Below, piece by piece: positions 21,289 through 33,380 of a stretch of 64,000 nucleotides of DNA (the stretch's first letter is position 1; every line of letters begins with the position of its first letter). The notes beneath the pieces were generated by a model, which did not search any database, was not told the DNA's origin, and saw nothing but the letters and a program-made list of their open reading frames with translations. The DNA comes from Serripes groenlandicus (taxonomy: Eukaryota; Mollusca; Bivalvia; Cardiida; Cardiidae). The DNA is taken from contig JASEVX010000357.1 in assembly GCA_031761405.1 (NCBI GenBank), positions 104,552 to 168,551 of the forward strand. Reading direction: 5' to 3'. The translations under genes were made by a program, and so were the position numbers.

Positions 21289-23300
21289 AAGAGGGCCATG
21301 ATGGATCGCTCACCTTAATTATACAATGTACTGCAATGCAAAACACATCAAGACAATTATTCTGAATGCAACCTCCACAGTGTTAACAAGATTTTCCTTC
21401 ATTTGGCCTAGTGATCTATATTTTTTTACCCGATATGACCCATATTCCAACATGGACTAGATATCATCAAGACAACATTCTGACAATTGTTCAACTTGCT
21501 CAAAGTAACAAGAGGGCCGTGATGGCCCTATATCGCTCACCTGATTTAATAGAACTACAATAGTTTTCAATGTTTTATACTCTATAAATATAAGGACAAG
21601 CCCCACCCCCTTGCGGCCATGTTTTTCAACGGATCGGAAATATTTGAACAAGCTTGGTAGATGGTGCCCCAAGGAACATTTGTGCAAAATAATTTTTAAA
21701 TCGGGCCAACACTTATGAACAAGAAGATTTTTTAAGATTTGGCAATTTTCCCTTTTTCTGATGCTGCAGCAACCAAAGTTCTACTTAGGATGAAATTCTT
21801 TGAACAACTTTGAAAGGGGACCACCTAAGGACCATTTCTGTGAAATTATTTTGAAATCTGGCCAGTACTTTTAAACAAGAAGATTTTTAGCTCCACTGGC
21901 TGAAAGCCAGTCGAGCTTATGTCATGGCGAATTGTCCGTCGTGCGTGCGTGCGTTAACTTTTTCCTTTAAACGACTTCTACTCACTAACGCCAATTTGGT
22001 TGAAACTTCAAAGGAAGCATCCTCTCAATGTCCTCTCTTAAATTCCTTCATTTTTGTTTTATCCATCCATAATTCTGGTTTCCATGGCAACCAAAAGAAA
22101 AAAATAGTGAAAACTTAAAAAATCTTCTTCTCTGAAAGTGTAGGGCCGATTTTCAAATAATTTTGTAGAAATGTTCCTTGGGTGACCCTTTATTAGATTC
22201 CTTCAAGAAATGTTGATTGGTCGAAAAACATGGTCGCCAGAGGGCGGGGCTATTTTGCCTTATATGACCATAGTGAAAACTTAAAAAATCTTCTTCTTTG
22301 AAAGTGTTGAGCAAATTTTCAAATAATTTTGTAGAAATGTTCCTTGGGTGACCCTCTATCAGATTCCTTCAAGCCATGTTGATTGGTAAAAAAAACATGG
22401 CCGCCGGAGGGCGGGGCTATTTTACCTTATACGGCTAAAGAGAGAATTAAAAAAATCTTCTCCTCTGAAAGTGTCAGGCTGATTTTTAAATAATTTTGTA
22501 GAAATGTTCCTTGGTTGACTCTTTATTAGATTCCTTCAAGAAATGTTGATTGGTCGAAAAACATGGTCGCCAGAGGGCGGGGCTATTTTGCCTTATATGA
22601 CCATAGTGAAAACTTAAAAAATCTTCTTCTCTGAAAGTGTTGAGCAGATTTTCAAATAATTTTGTAGAAATGTTCCTTGGGTTACCCTCTATCAGATTCC
22701 TTCAAGCCATGTTGATTGGTTAAAAAACATGGCCGCGAGAGGGCGGGGCTATTTTGCCTTATACGGCTAAAGAGAGAACTTAAAAAATCTTCTCCGAAAG
22801 TGTCAGGCTGATTTTCATATAATTTTGTAGAAATGTTCCTTGGGTGACCCTTTATTGGATTCCTTATATGTGCATTGTTAAAACTTTAAACAAGAGGCCC
22901 AAGAGGGCCAGTATCGCTCCACGGCCATAAGGCAAAAATCAAATCTCCAAAAGTGTCGGCTTGATTTTCAAATAATTTTGTAGAAATGTTCCTTGGATGA
23001 CCTACTTTCAGATTCCTTCAAGCCATGTTGATTGGTCAAAAAACATGGCCGCCAGTGGGCAGGGCTATTTTGCATTATATGGCTATAGTGAAAACTTAAA
23101 AAATCTTCTCCTCCAAAAGTGTCTGGCCGATTTTCAAATAATTTTGTAGAAATGTTCCTAGGGTGACCCTCTGTCAGATTCCTTCAAGCCAAGTTGATTG
23201 GTCGGAAACTATGGCTGCCAGGGGGCGGGGCTTATATAGCTAAAGTGAAAAAAATAAATCAGGTGAGCGATTCCAGGGCCATCATGGCCCTCTTGTTTTT
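21289..23300. mobile_element. composite of HINE-like elements in both orientations
   Basis: AACAAGAGGGCC termini occur at about 21288 and 21510 (one B module between them). A D-type stretch (ATGCTGCAGCAACCAAAGTTC) follows near 21760-21890. Then an A-type element starts TTTAGCTCCACTGGCTG with a clear hairpin (GGCTGAAAGCC) and runs in plus orientation with about six units. At 22888 an inverted end module (AACAAGAGGCCCAAGAGGGCC) joins A units without transition. The right end is AGGTGAGCGATTCCAGGGCC, ATCATGGCCCTCTTG at about 23298. It records repeated insertion and recombination. Confidence 0.65.
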
Positions 23301-23574
23301 ATGGAATTTGACGTTTGGACAAAGCTTCTTCATATTTTGTTAGATTTTTAAAAAATTGTGCACACACATTTCATGAATTCAGTTTTTCAACATTTCAAAT
23401 GGATTTTTGAGTCAAACATGTTTTTTTTAATTTCTTGTAATTTTAGCTCACCTGAGCTTTGTTCGTGAGTTATTGTGATCGCCTTTTGTCCGATGAAGGG
23501 CTATAATATAATTTCTACTTTTATATCATAGGGGTTGTTTAACAATCATAACATATCTAGAACTTGTAGGTGCT

Positions 23575-23663
23575 GCAGTGGACCGGCGAAATGGAGGAAA
23601 TATGCTGGCGGAATGGAGTTAATATGCTCGCGAAATGGAGTATATATGCTGGCGAAATGGACA
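23575..23663. repeat. 25-bp minisatellite, about 3.5 copies
   Basis: Units approximate GGCGAAATGGAGNNAATATGCT, diverging slightly between copies. Confidence 0.8.
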
Positions 23664-24075
23664 TCTTGCCACAAACATCAAAGCAAAGTTGCGACATTTT
23701 CTCCAAATTGACATGAAGGTGTACATGTGAAAATAAATAAATAAAATAAATAAATAAATAAACACCTTTTTTTTTTATAAAATTTATAATAATAAACATC
23801 AAAGCAAAATTGAATCGACATTTTCTCCAAATTGACATAAATTGTGTACATGTGAAAATAAATAAAATAAATAAATAATAAACGCATTTTAAATAAAATT
23901 GTTGTAAATAAAAATATGAAAATGCGTCCATTGAAAATATTACCCTTTTCACCAAGTATTTGTCCATTGAAAACATTATGGGGAAAGTTGTAATATTACT
24001 GTTTTCACCAAGTATTTGCCCATTGAAAACATTATGGGGAAAGTTGTAATATTATTGTTTTCACCAATGACATTG
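23664..24075. repeat. AAAT-rich duplication and 58-bp direct repeat
   Basis: AACATCAAAGCAAARTTG, ACATTTTCTCCAAATTGACAT and GTACATGTGAAAATAAATAAA occur twice (about 23673 and 23793), each followed by (AAAT)n. Then TTTTCACCAAGTATTTG, CCATTGAAAACATTATGGGG and AAAGTTGTAATATTA occur twice with a period of about 58 bp (about 23945-24060). No gene seen. Confidence 0.75.
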
Positions 24076-25189
24076 AATTGTGATAATTATACAAGTGAAA
24101 ATGAATTTTATAAAACAAATATTCTTGCCTATACTTTACATGTAATTGAAAACAATATGACAAAGGGACAATGTCTCGTTCGTAAATATTCTATAAGCCC
24201 CATCTTGATCAGACAAATTGAAAACATCGTGACGAAAGTACAAATCATTTACCTATAATATTTAGATAACACCGTGACAAAAGGACAAACTATTTCTGAA
24301 AGTAGTACCCGATATAGAATATAGAGTTTTACCATAATAATCCATATTAATGTCTAGACATTCTCAAATGCAAAAAAAATATATGTGACAGGGACATAGA
24401 TGAGGAATGCCGGTCAACTCATGTGGGTCAACTTGGCCTGTATAAAGATCTGTATGTATGTAGTACGCAGTATGTTAGTATGTAGTCTTTTCGACGGCCT
24501 CTGCCATTTGCATTTTTGTTGTTATTTATAAGCAGATAAGGTAAATTGTGTACAGTGTAGCTTATGGAACTCAAAAATAATTTATTCTCTTCCATTAGCA
24601 ATGATATTTTCTGAATATGTAAACATTGATCCATTGCATTACATGAAAGAATGTGAAACTTTTTGATAATCTTTCATCCTTCTGAAAAATACCACTATCA
24701 GTATATTAATTTTAGGACAAAATTGTTAAAAGCTCCTAAAATGATAATTTCTGTGTGTTTTAAACTGGGACTACTACGTATTAGTAGTCCCAGCTTTTAA
24801 ACCAAAGAAAAATAAATACATTTATATGTCTCTGTTTACCCAGTTTCTCATGCAAATTACATTGGGTATCACTAAACAGAGTCTGGAGGTCTGTTGCTTT
24901 AGTTGTAACTTAAGCTATCAAAATGTGTATGTTTTGTACATGCTCAATATTTGACTTCAAAGTTGAATATTTATATGCTACAATGTAGAATTTCTAACAA
25001 TTGTGTTAACATGCTTTTCAAGCATATTGGGATTATACTCTTTTAAAAGTGATGCAATTACTAGAGATGATGCTTGATATTAATCAGATAAAAGGTGAAC
25101 ACTGGGAGCTGCTTACCCCCCTTATTTACGTCTATGTATGTAGGAAAGGTTTAATGAATAAAATAGATAAATAATTTGTGAAATTGTAC
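24076..25189. other. AT-rich region downstream of the RecQ-like exon
   Basis: No recognisable gene. No further helicase exon (motifs III-VI) was found here although it lies 3' of the minus-strand exon. A hairpin is listed separately. Confidence 0.4.
24765..24793. repeat. 12-bp-arm palindrome
   Basis: CTGGGACTACTA and its reverse complement flank a 5-nt centre. Imperfect extension TTTTAAA / TTTTAAAC on both sides lengthens the arms. A related GGGACTACTTTC occurs at about 25948 between the divergent genes. Confidence 0.8.
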
Positions 25190-25719
25190 CATTTCTCGAT
25201 GATATGACACTCGTCAATTACTACTGCAACAACGTGATCTTGGAGGTCGCTTTTTAGTAGTTCTTTCCCTCTTCTGGTGTTTAGTATTGCCTCTGGATGG
25301 CATAGAATAATTGAATACTTTCCCTGTTTCACTTGCTCGAAGTTCTCATCGGACTGACACGAATACTTTGGAACGGTGGTACTTTCATCGGTGTCACCAA
25401 CAAATCCATCCGCATCAACGTTAGCACAAATGTCTAGCGAGCAACAAGAAATGTTATGTTTTGTTAATGTCAAACGTTGATCACGTTGGATTATGTTCAG
25501 TGGTGAAATTACCAACACAACTGGATTGTTCTTCCCGTCTCCTAACAGTCGTGGAAGAAGATGGTATATAATACTTTTCCCATAACCAACTGGTAGACTT
25601 ACGATTAAATTTCCTTTCCTGTTCGCCAAATATAATAGAGCTTCCTTCTGTTTATCTTTTAAAACAATGTGTTTATCATAAGAATGCGCGATTTCAGTGA
25701 GTCGAGTGACAGCTTCCAT
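25190..25719 (-). CDS. RecQ-like DEAD/DExH helicase, first exon only
   Basis: Starts at the ATG at 25719 and ends at donor AAATG/GTACAA (25190); codons beyond to 25132 are intronic. It shows an upstream KDKQKEALLYL segment (Q-motif-like), Walker A VSLPVGYGKSIIYHLLP, motif Ia VLVISPLNIIQRDQ, a Cys/Asp-rich insertion, IILCHPEAILNTRRGKELL, and motif II VVIDECHIIEKW. That is the first RecA-like lobe of a RecQ/SF2 helicase. The second lobe is not found downstream in the window, so the gene is either truncated or has a very distant exon. It faces the DUF6589-type gene, with 262 bp between the start codons. Confidence 0.7.
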
Positions 25720-25981
25720 TTTACGTTCTATTGTTTCTTTTGTTTACATCGACGTAGCAATTTAAAGGTGAAATACAATAAAATGTAGTTCGTCATAGCA
25801 TTGAATGAAAAAAGTTTTCCGTTTTAAATGAAAATTTTACGTGTTTTTAGCAACGTGTTATTGCTTTATTAAATACAACTGATTTTATGTGAACAGTTTG
25901 TTGTTAAGTTTCGTCAAGAATCCTGACATTGAGCCCCACGTAGGCTCGGGACTACTTTCGGTCACGTGACTTTTACATCAC
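25720..25981. promoter_or_regulatory. divergent intergenic region, candidate bidirectional promoter
   Basis: The 262 bp between opposite start codons hold a canonical E-box CACGTG (GGTCACGTGACTT, about 25960) and the near-repeat CACGTAGGCTCGGGACTAC. No TATA box is obvious at a fixed distance. The regulatory role is inferred only from the head-to-head arrangement. Confidence 0.4.
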
Positions 25982-26498
25982 ATGACTTACCTTCTAAATA
26001 TGACTTCGAAGGTAACTCCAAAGAAAAGTCTTTTGATTGATTGTTTTATTTGCTGCAAGAGGAATACCAAATCGTATAAATTGAGTGGTCAGAAAGTTCA
26101 GTCTTGTGATTTTTTACAAAAGTTAATGGTTGTTTTGAATGATGAGCATTCATACTCATCACTTATGCAGTTCAAGTTGGCGTGTGTATGTCGGAATTGT
26201 TACGTCAAGATAGAACATTCGTATGACTTTATAAAACAGTTAAATAGTTCAGCTTTGGAATATGTGTCGGGTAGCGTTGCTCGAGTAAAACGATGTGCCG
26301 CCTCTCCATTGACTCCTAAATCAGTCTTGATCACCCACTCGGCCTCAGAAACTCAAACGGTCAAGTCCAGAAAGCAGCTGAAACTCAATTTTCCGGTTAA
26401 CTTTGCAACAGCTGAGCCATCGGATTGTGAGCCGGCAGAAGACAGAACAAATATTAGCCCAATATGCATTGCCCGTTTATAACCTGGACAATATCGAT

Positions 26499-29400
26499 AA
26501 TATTTCAAATGAAGATATACAATTCTGTATTAATGATCAACTTTTTTTAGACACACTTTTAATGGAAATAAGAGGTAAAACAATATCATATTCATCTTAT
26601 AAGAAAAAAGAAACTGATAAAAGGGAAAGAAATATTATAAACGAGATAAATAAAATAGAACAATCTTTAAATACTGATAATAATATAATAAATTTGAATA
26701 TATTGAAAGAAGAACTTTTAACATTGCGCAAAAATAAAATGGAGGGTCACTTCATAAGATCACGTGCACAGTTTATTGAAGAAGGAGAAAAACCTTCTAA
26801 ATTTTTTTGTAACTTAGAAAATTATAATTACACTAGTAAAATTATACCAAAAATAGAATTGTCTGATGGTAGTATTATTTCCAACCAACATGATATTTTA
26901 AAAGAAGCTAAATGCTTCTATGAAAACTTATATACAAGTAAAGATGATCATCTCATAGATGTAGATTTAAATACAGAATGTCCAAATATTCCAAAATTAA
27001 CAGACACAGAGTCATTGTCATTGGAGGGTTTAATTACTTATGATCAAGCTTCATTTTCACTTAGTAATATGAAAAATAATAAATCGCAAGGTTCAGACGG
27101 TTTTGGGGCTGACTTCTTTAAAGTTTTTTGGGGTAAAATAGGATTCTTGGTCGTTAGGGCTTTAAATTATGGCTTTATTAAGGGTGAATTGTCAGTTACT
27201 CAAAAACAGGGAATAATTACTCTTATACCAAAAGATAATAAACCTAGACGTTTTTTAAAAAATTATAGACCAATATCTCTTTTAAATTGTGTTTATAAAA
27301 TAGCTTCGGGAGTAATAGCGAACAGAATAAAATCGGTACTCGATAAACTTATACATGATAATCAAACAGGATTTATTTCAGGGCGTTTTATGGGAGAAAA
27401 TATAAGAACTATCTTTGACATTATGCAATCTGCAGAAGATAACAATATTCCAGGACTAATACTTTTAATCGATTTTGAAAAGGCATTTGACTCTTTATCT
27501 TGGTCATTCATTCAAAAGGTTCTTACATTTTTTAATTTTGGCGTTAGCATTAAAAATTGGGTAAAAGTTTTATACAATAATGCAAACCTTGCCATTAATC
27601 AGGGAGGTAATTTATCAGAATTTTTCTATATAGGTAGGGGCTGCAGACAAGGCGATTCTCTCTCACCTTACATTTTCATTCTCTGTGCAGAGATACTAGC
27701 AATAAAAATACGTAATAATAAAAGTATAAAAGGTCTTAACATAAATAATAATGAATTTAAATTGTCACAGTTTGCAGATGACACATCAGTTATTTTAGAT
27801 GGTTCACCTTCATCACTCAATCAAACTTTAGAAGAACTTTCTTTCTATGCTAGTATATCAGGATTAAATGTAAATTTTGATAAGACGCACGTAGTTTGGA
27901 TAGGGGCAAAAAAATATAGTGCAGACTCAATCAAAACCAAATGGAAACTGTCTTGGGGAAGTGAGCAATTTAAACTGTTAGGTATTACATTTGACGTAGA
28001 TTTAAAAAAGATTCAAGAAATAAACTACAAAGACAAAATTTCGAAAATACTAAATTCGATAAAATTATGGAAAAGAAGGTACCTTACACCTTTGGGAAAA
28101 ATAACAGTTATCAAAACATTACTTTTACCTATTCTTAATAATCTTTTCCTTACACTACCTAATCCTAGCGAGAATACTATAAAACATATTAATAATCTAT
28201 TTTTTGAATTTGTGTGGCAGGGGCCATCAAAAATCAAACATGAAGTTATAATAAAAAAATATTGCGATGGCGGGCTTAATATGATTAATCTAAAAGCCTT
28301 TATTGCATCATTAAAGTCAACATGGATTAGGAGATTGATTGTTAAAGATGGACAATGGCAACACTTAATCAATGATAAGATCAACATTAAAAACATTTCT
28401 AATCTTGGGATAAAATATTCTGAATCCTTGGTCTCAGAAATAAGAAACCCCTTTTGGAAAGATGTAATAAAATCATATGTTATGGTATTAAAAAGTACAG
28501 TTAATATAACTGATCATTCTTTACCATCAAATATTTTAAAGGTCCCAGTGTATTTTAACCAAAATATAATGATAGGCCATAACGATATATTTTTTAAAAG
28601 ATACTATGATAATGGTCTATTTTTGATAAACGATTTCATAAATGAAAATGGTAAAATGTACACATGTGAAGAACTCAACTTAATTTACAATATCAAAATG
28701 AATTTTCTTCAATACCATGGAATAAAGAAAGCAATCCAAGTATACTTGAACAAGAATAATATTCTTGAATTAACATCAAAACTACAGTACCCAATAATGC
28801 CAGCTAATATACAATTACTTTTAAAACACAAAAAAGGCTCAAAAGATATGTATGAGGTTCTTAACGTAAACAAAAGTTTGCCAACAGCGCAAATAAAATG
28901 GAATTTACAATATAATTTTAGTGAGGAAATTTGGAAAAATATCTACAAATTCCCATTTCAAAAACCAATAAATACTACATTACAATGGTTCCAGATAAGA
29001 ATAAATCACAGAATTTTATCAAATAGACACTTTTTACATAAAATGAAAATAAAAGATAGTCCACTTTGTCTCTACTGCTCACAAGAGGAAACTATAACGC
29101 ATATGCTTTGGTCCTGCCCCAAGACACAATCTATTTTAAATGAGTTAAAAACTTGGTTATTTCACGAAAATCCTTTCGAGATTTCCGAAGAAACTTTCTT
29201 GTTTAATATAGGAAATGAACTAACATCAGTACAATTATACATATTATTAGAAACAAAATTTTATATTTTTAACACAAAACATGTTGAGGCCCCATTATCA
29301 ATAATACATTTAAAAAATAAACTTAAAAGAACATATAAAGTACTAGAAAGTCTTGCAATAAGCAATGAAAACCTAGAAATGTTTGAAAAAGAATGGAACC

Positions 29401-29741
29401 CATATTGTAATATTCTACGAAATGCTATCTAAGTAAAAATGTGAATCAAAACTATTAACCCTGACTAAAATTGATCGTGTTATACATGTATTGGATATTT
29501 ATTCCAAATTTATAAAGAATAGTGACCTTGATTGATGGAGAGAGCAGATTCAATTTTTTGTTTTTCAAAGATTCAGCTACCATAAGTAACCTTGATAATT
29601 GATTAGTTGCCCACTGTATGAGAGAATAAGGAATGAGAGAATTGTAAATAATATGTAAAATTTGTACAGTGTGCGATGGGTAGACCCCGACCCATAACAT
29701 ACTTATTTACGGGGAAATAAATGGGTTACCAATGGTAATTG

Positions 29742-29772
<31 letters not shown>

Positions 29773-29773
29773 T
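26499..29773 (+). mobile_element. 5'-truncated L1/Tx1-type LINE with poly(A) tail
   Basis: An intact ORF (element part 26499-29432, roughly 977 codons) carries the RT of a non-LTR retrotransposon: NYRPISLLNCVYKI, ILLIDFEKAFDSLSW, GRGCRQGDSLSPYIF and FADDTSVILDG. A C-terminal zf-RVT finger follows (CLYC, then HMLWSC). The APE endonuclease domain and 5' UTR are missing. A 3' UTR of about 300 bp ends in roughly 28 A at 29742-29769. The direct repeat AATATCGAT at 26490-26498 and 29774-29782 is the probable target duplication, with an extra TATT between tail and right copy. The uninterrupted RT frame suggests a recent insertion. It lies inside an exon of the DUF6589-type gene. Confidence 0.85.
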
Positions 29774-30691
29774 AATATCGATCATGGTTATAGTAAACAT
29801 TCAGATGCGAAGAGACCAGTTTCTCAATCTATTCTCAATGCTTTGGAGTCCTTATATATAAACATGACCAAACACAGTAACAGCAGGGAAGGAGATGCAG
29901 TCATGCTGCAGGAGCTTCGGGCACTGTCATCTACCTTAACATCAAGAACAGCAATGTTTGGTTCAGTGCTGTACAAGTACAGGAACATAGGACAACTAGA
30001 AAAAAATGCAGACAGTCTGCTTCAGAAAATAGTAGAGGAGATGATACAAAGGTATGAAAGTAATTTTAACAAGATTCTAGTGAAGCGTATACATACTAAT
30101 AATTTCTACTACTCTGCGTACATGTCTGTATTGTCTATTTATAACAACAATTGTTATTAGGATAGGCTAAGATATAAAATTTCTGTCATAAAATATGTTA
30201 GTTACATTTTTTTTTTTTTTTAATTTGCATACTTGTACTTATTTATAAGTAGACAAAAACATACCTCTGTTGGGAATCAAACCTGATACTATTAGATGGG
30301 TAGCACAGTTCTCTTTGTGTAAGCGCAGCGCCTTAACAAACATGAATCATTTAGATATATATTAATGCATTTTAAAGGCTTCAAAAGTTATGAATTTAAT
30401 TAAATTAAAGCCTTTAATAAGTATATTTCCTCCAGGAATGAGATAATAACATTAAATTCACATTATTAAGAACATTTTAGTTTATCTTTATTTATTATTA
30501 TTTATTACATTGTAGGGTCCCTTTTCTTCTGAAGGTGATGCTTTGCATAGCAGTGCCTGTAAATGGGAAGGTGAAAGAGTCTATCATCCCTGTGCTTGCT
30601 TCTGCCTATAGCGTACTTATGAAGCACAGATATGACAACCTGTCACAGGTTGACAACTATCTTTGCTATTAGAGGTGGCTTAGATGAAAGG

Positions 30692-31913
30692 GTATGTGAG
30701 AAAATACTTGCATTGTTTTGTTCAAACTTGTTTGAGAATTTATAACTTCAGTTTGAAGTAAAATGACAACACACTAAGTCTGAACTTGAATTGTAAAAAG
30801 GATTTTTAAAAAGAAATATAAAGTATACAAGACATTTCACTTGAGATTATATTTTTCTTAATTCAGTTGTTTGTTTGTTTTCATTGATACCAGATATACT
30901 TTTTTTTAGATACTTTTTATTGATAGAGATTTTTCTTAATCTTATAACATTTTAACAATTATATGTAACTTTTAAAGGTGTTGTCATTATTTCTTTCAAG
31001 CACATTTGCCAGGTCTTTCCTTGTTCACAAAGAATACATAGTTTGTTACTGGTCATTTATGTGACAAATAATGTCACATTGTTTTAGCTGTCACTCAGAC
31101 AGATTATTTGTAACTTGAAATTGGTTTTAATTTAAATACTGAAGGAAATTGACGAAATAAAGGATTAACAAAATATCGTTTTGATATTGTCATATCTCAA
31201 CTCAAAATGTTCAATTGTTTTTGGTATATAAAAAAAGGTTCTGGCACATGTGCATTTTAATACAGTTAACTATTTCCATTTGTTTTAGTTTCAGATTTTG
31301 AAAAGTTTAGTTTTCTTGATGTTTCAGTTTTTCAGTTTTTCCAGTTTGTATACCCTGAAGTCAATGTTAGAAAGAAAGAGATCTTCTGAAATACACTGAT
31401 AAATCGTGAGTAAGTCTTTTTGTGCATCGTTATTGAAAGATATATTTGCGCAGATGTTCAGTTTGGTTTATTAATATTTGTAACAGGAATGAACTAAAGA
31501 TGAATATGTTGCAAAGTTAGTAATTTTGACACATATTGAGACATGAATTTATAATTATGTTTACTAGAAATTCACTCGTCAGGCAGGTGATTGAACTGAA
31601 GTCACCTTTCATGCTAGGTGCTGTGCATTTGGTGATTCATAGGACCAATAGTCTCATTGCAATAGTAGTAAATGTGTTTTTTGCCTATTTTATTTCAGAA
31701 AATCCTTATATAATTTAATAATTATTAGATAATTATAAGTGTTGCTCGGTATATATTCATCAACAAGCAGAAAATTGAAGGTTTTGCAAGAAGCACATCA
31801 GTTATAGATAAATAGAAGTTACAATTGGTTTTATAAAATAATTTTTGCTATAGATATATTTGCTATTTTTGGCTGTGATGTTTCCAATGGCCCCAGTTCC
31901 CGCATTGCGACCT
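30692..31913. other. intron of the DUF6589-type pseudogene
   Basis: AT-rich intron sequence following the donor at 30692. No gene or clear repeat unit recognised. At about 30240-30340 (previous intron) a weak tRNA-like B box (GGTTTGATTCCC, minus strand) hints at an old SINE head. Confidence 0.4.
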
Positions 31914-32140
31914 TTAACCCTTTCCCTCATATAGACGCTTTCTGATGCCTCTGCAGCAGACAGCTTTTTGAAAACATATTGACAAAAGAAGAAATTGCTC
32001 AAGCAAGCAATTTCTCCTTTTGCCACAATGTTTTCCACTTTTAGTCATAGGTTATCCATTGAATTAGAGATTTTCCATTTTTTGACAAAATATGTTCAAA
32101 GTCGTCTGCTGCAGAATTGTCGTATGAGAGAAAGGGTTAA
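31914..32140. mobile_element. TTAA-flanked MITE (copy 1)
   Basis: Terminal inverted repeats TTAACCCTTTCCCTCATA and TATGAGAGAAAGGGTTAA lie at the ends. Subterminal CTGCAGCAGACAGCTTT / GTCGTCTGCTGCAGAA gives further symmetry. 227 bp, non-coding. TTAA plus CCCTTT ends suggest a piggyBac-type non-autonomous element. Confidence 0.8.
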
Positions 32141-32686
32141 CCTGTCTGACAAGATGAACAAAAGCCTTCTGATATTCTGATTCAGTCACTTTGCTTTGAA
32201 CATAAGCTAAAAATACAATAAATGCCTGATTATCAAGTAATGAGAACCACTTAGTTGATAAAATTTAACTACATTGTATAACAAATCTTCATATACTGGT
32301 AAACAAAAAACATAGATTAATAGATTATGGTGACTGTGACCTTTGTGATGATCTTTTCATCAAGTACAATTGAGGTCTGGTGAGCCATATAAGTCCATCA
32401 TGACTGTCTTGTTCTTATAATCCTTTTTATTCAAGATCTTCCTTATGTTAGGCTCAAACAAGGTTCAATCAACTTGGCCTAACTCTGGCATGGACTGCTA
32501 GAGTGACTCTTCAGGAAAGTATTCAAAAAGTGTCGGAGAAGTCGATTGTTGAGAGACTGAAGCAAAACCCCTTAATCAAAGTGACTGGTAAAATTTGTTA
32601 CTTTAAAATTTAAAAGTTATGGAATAATTTCACTCACTTTTGGTGGCAGCGTCTGTTTGTTCACATTTTCCTGCAAACAACTTCCG

Positions 32687-32888
32687 TTAACCCTTTCCCT
32701 CATACGGCAATTCTGCGGCAGACGACTTTGAACGTATTTTGTCATAATTGAATGGATAACCTATGACAAAAAGTGGAAAACATTGTGGCAAAAGAAGATA
32801 TTGCACGTTTTGTCTTTTGTCACTATGTTTTCAAAAAGCCGTCTGCTGCAGAGGCGTCAGAAAGCGTCTATATCAGGAAAAGGGTTAA
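32687..32888. mobile_element. TTAA-flanked MITE (copy 2)
   Basis: TTAACCCTTTCCCTCATACG at the left, AGGAAAAGGGTTAA at the right, subterminal GCAGACGACTTTGAACG / AAAAGCCGTCTGCTGCAG. Same family as 31914-32140 but in inverse orientation. Confidence 0.8.
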
Positions 32889-32976
32889 GTAAGCAAATGG
32901 ACCAATTTCGAAATAATACCACAGGAATGTACCTTAAATTAAATTCTTTTTTTAACGTTGGTCAAATGTTTGATTT

Positions 32977-33380
32977 AAATAACCCTTTCGCACAAACAGC
33001 AAATCTGCAGCATGACTTTGATAACATTTAGTAAAACCATGGAAACTCTCCTTAACCCTTTTCCATCTGCAGAGGAATTTTGACGCAATAGCAGCAGACG
33101 ACTTTTCAAAACATAGTAGCCAAATGCTGATCAATTTCTCCTTTGGCCACAATGTTTCAAACTTTATTTAACATTATCTTTTATTGAGAATGTTCAGGGT
33201 TTTGTCACTATGTTTCAAAGTCGTCTGCTGCAGATTTGTTGTATGTGGGAAAGGGATAAAGAACAGTTATTGAATAAAGTTTTAAAAAATTGAGCAATTT
33301 CTACTATTGTCACAATGTTTTCAAAAGCTGTCTGCTACAGAGGCATCAAAAAGCGTCTTTAAGTGGTAAATGGTTTAGAC
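32977..33380. mobile_element. cluster of one complete and two half TTAA MITEs
   Basis: A half copy (AACCCTTTCGCACAAACAGC, about 32980-33045) precedes a complete but diverged copy at 33052-33259 (TTAACCCTTTTCC to GGGAAAGGGATAA). Then a right half lies at about 33300-33375 (AAAGCTGTCTGCTACAGAGG). They sit in an intron of the DUF6589-type pseudogene. Confidence 0.65.

Noticed and set aside
26403..26498. Start codon of the LINE ORF at 26403
   Set aside because: Those codons lie in the host exon left of the target duplication; the element itself begins at about 26499 and is 5'-truncated.
28025..28396. Minus-strand ORF of 123 codons inside the LINE
   Set aside because: Antisense shadow of the RT frame in AT-rich sequence, no motif.
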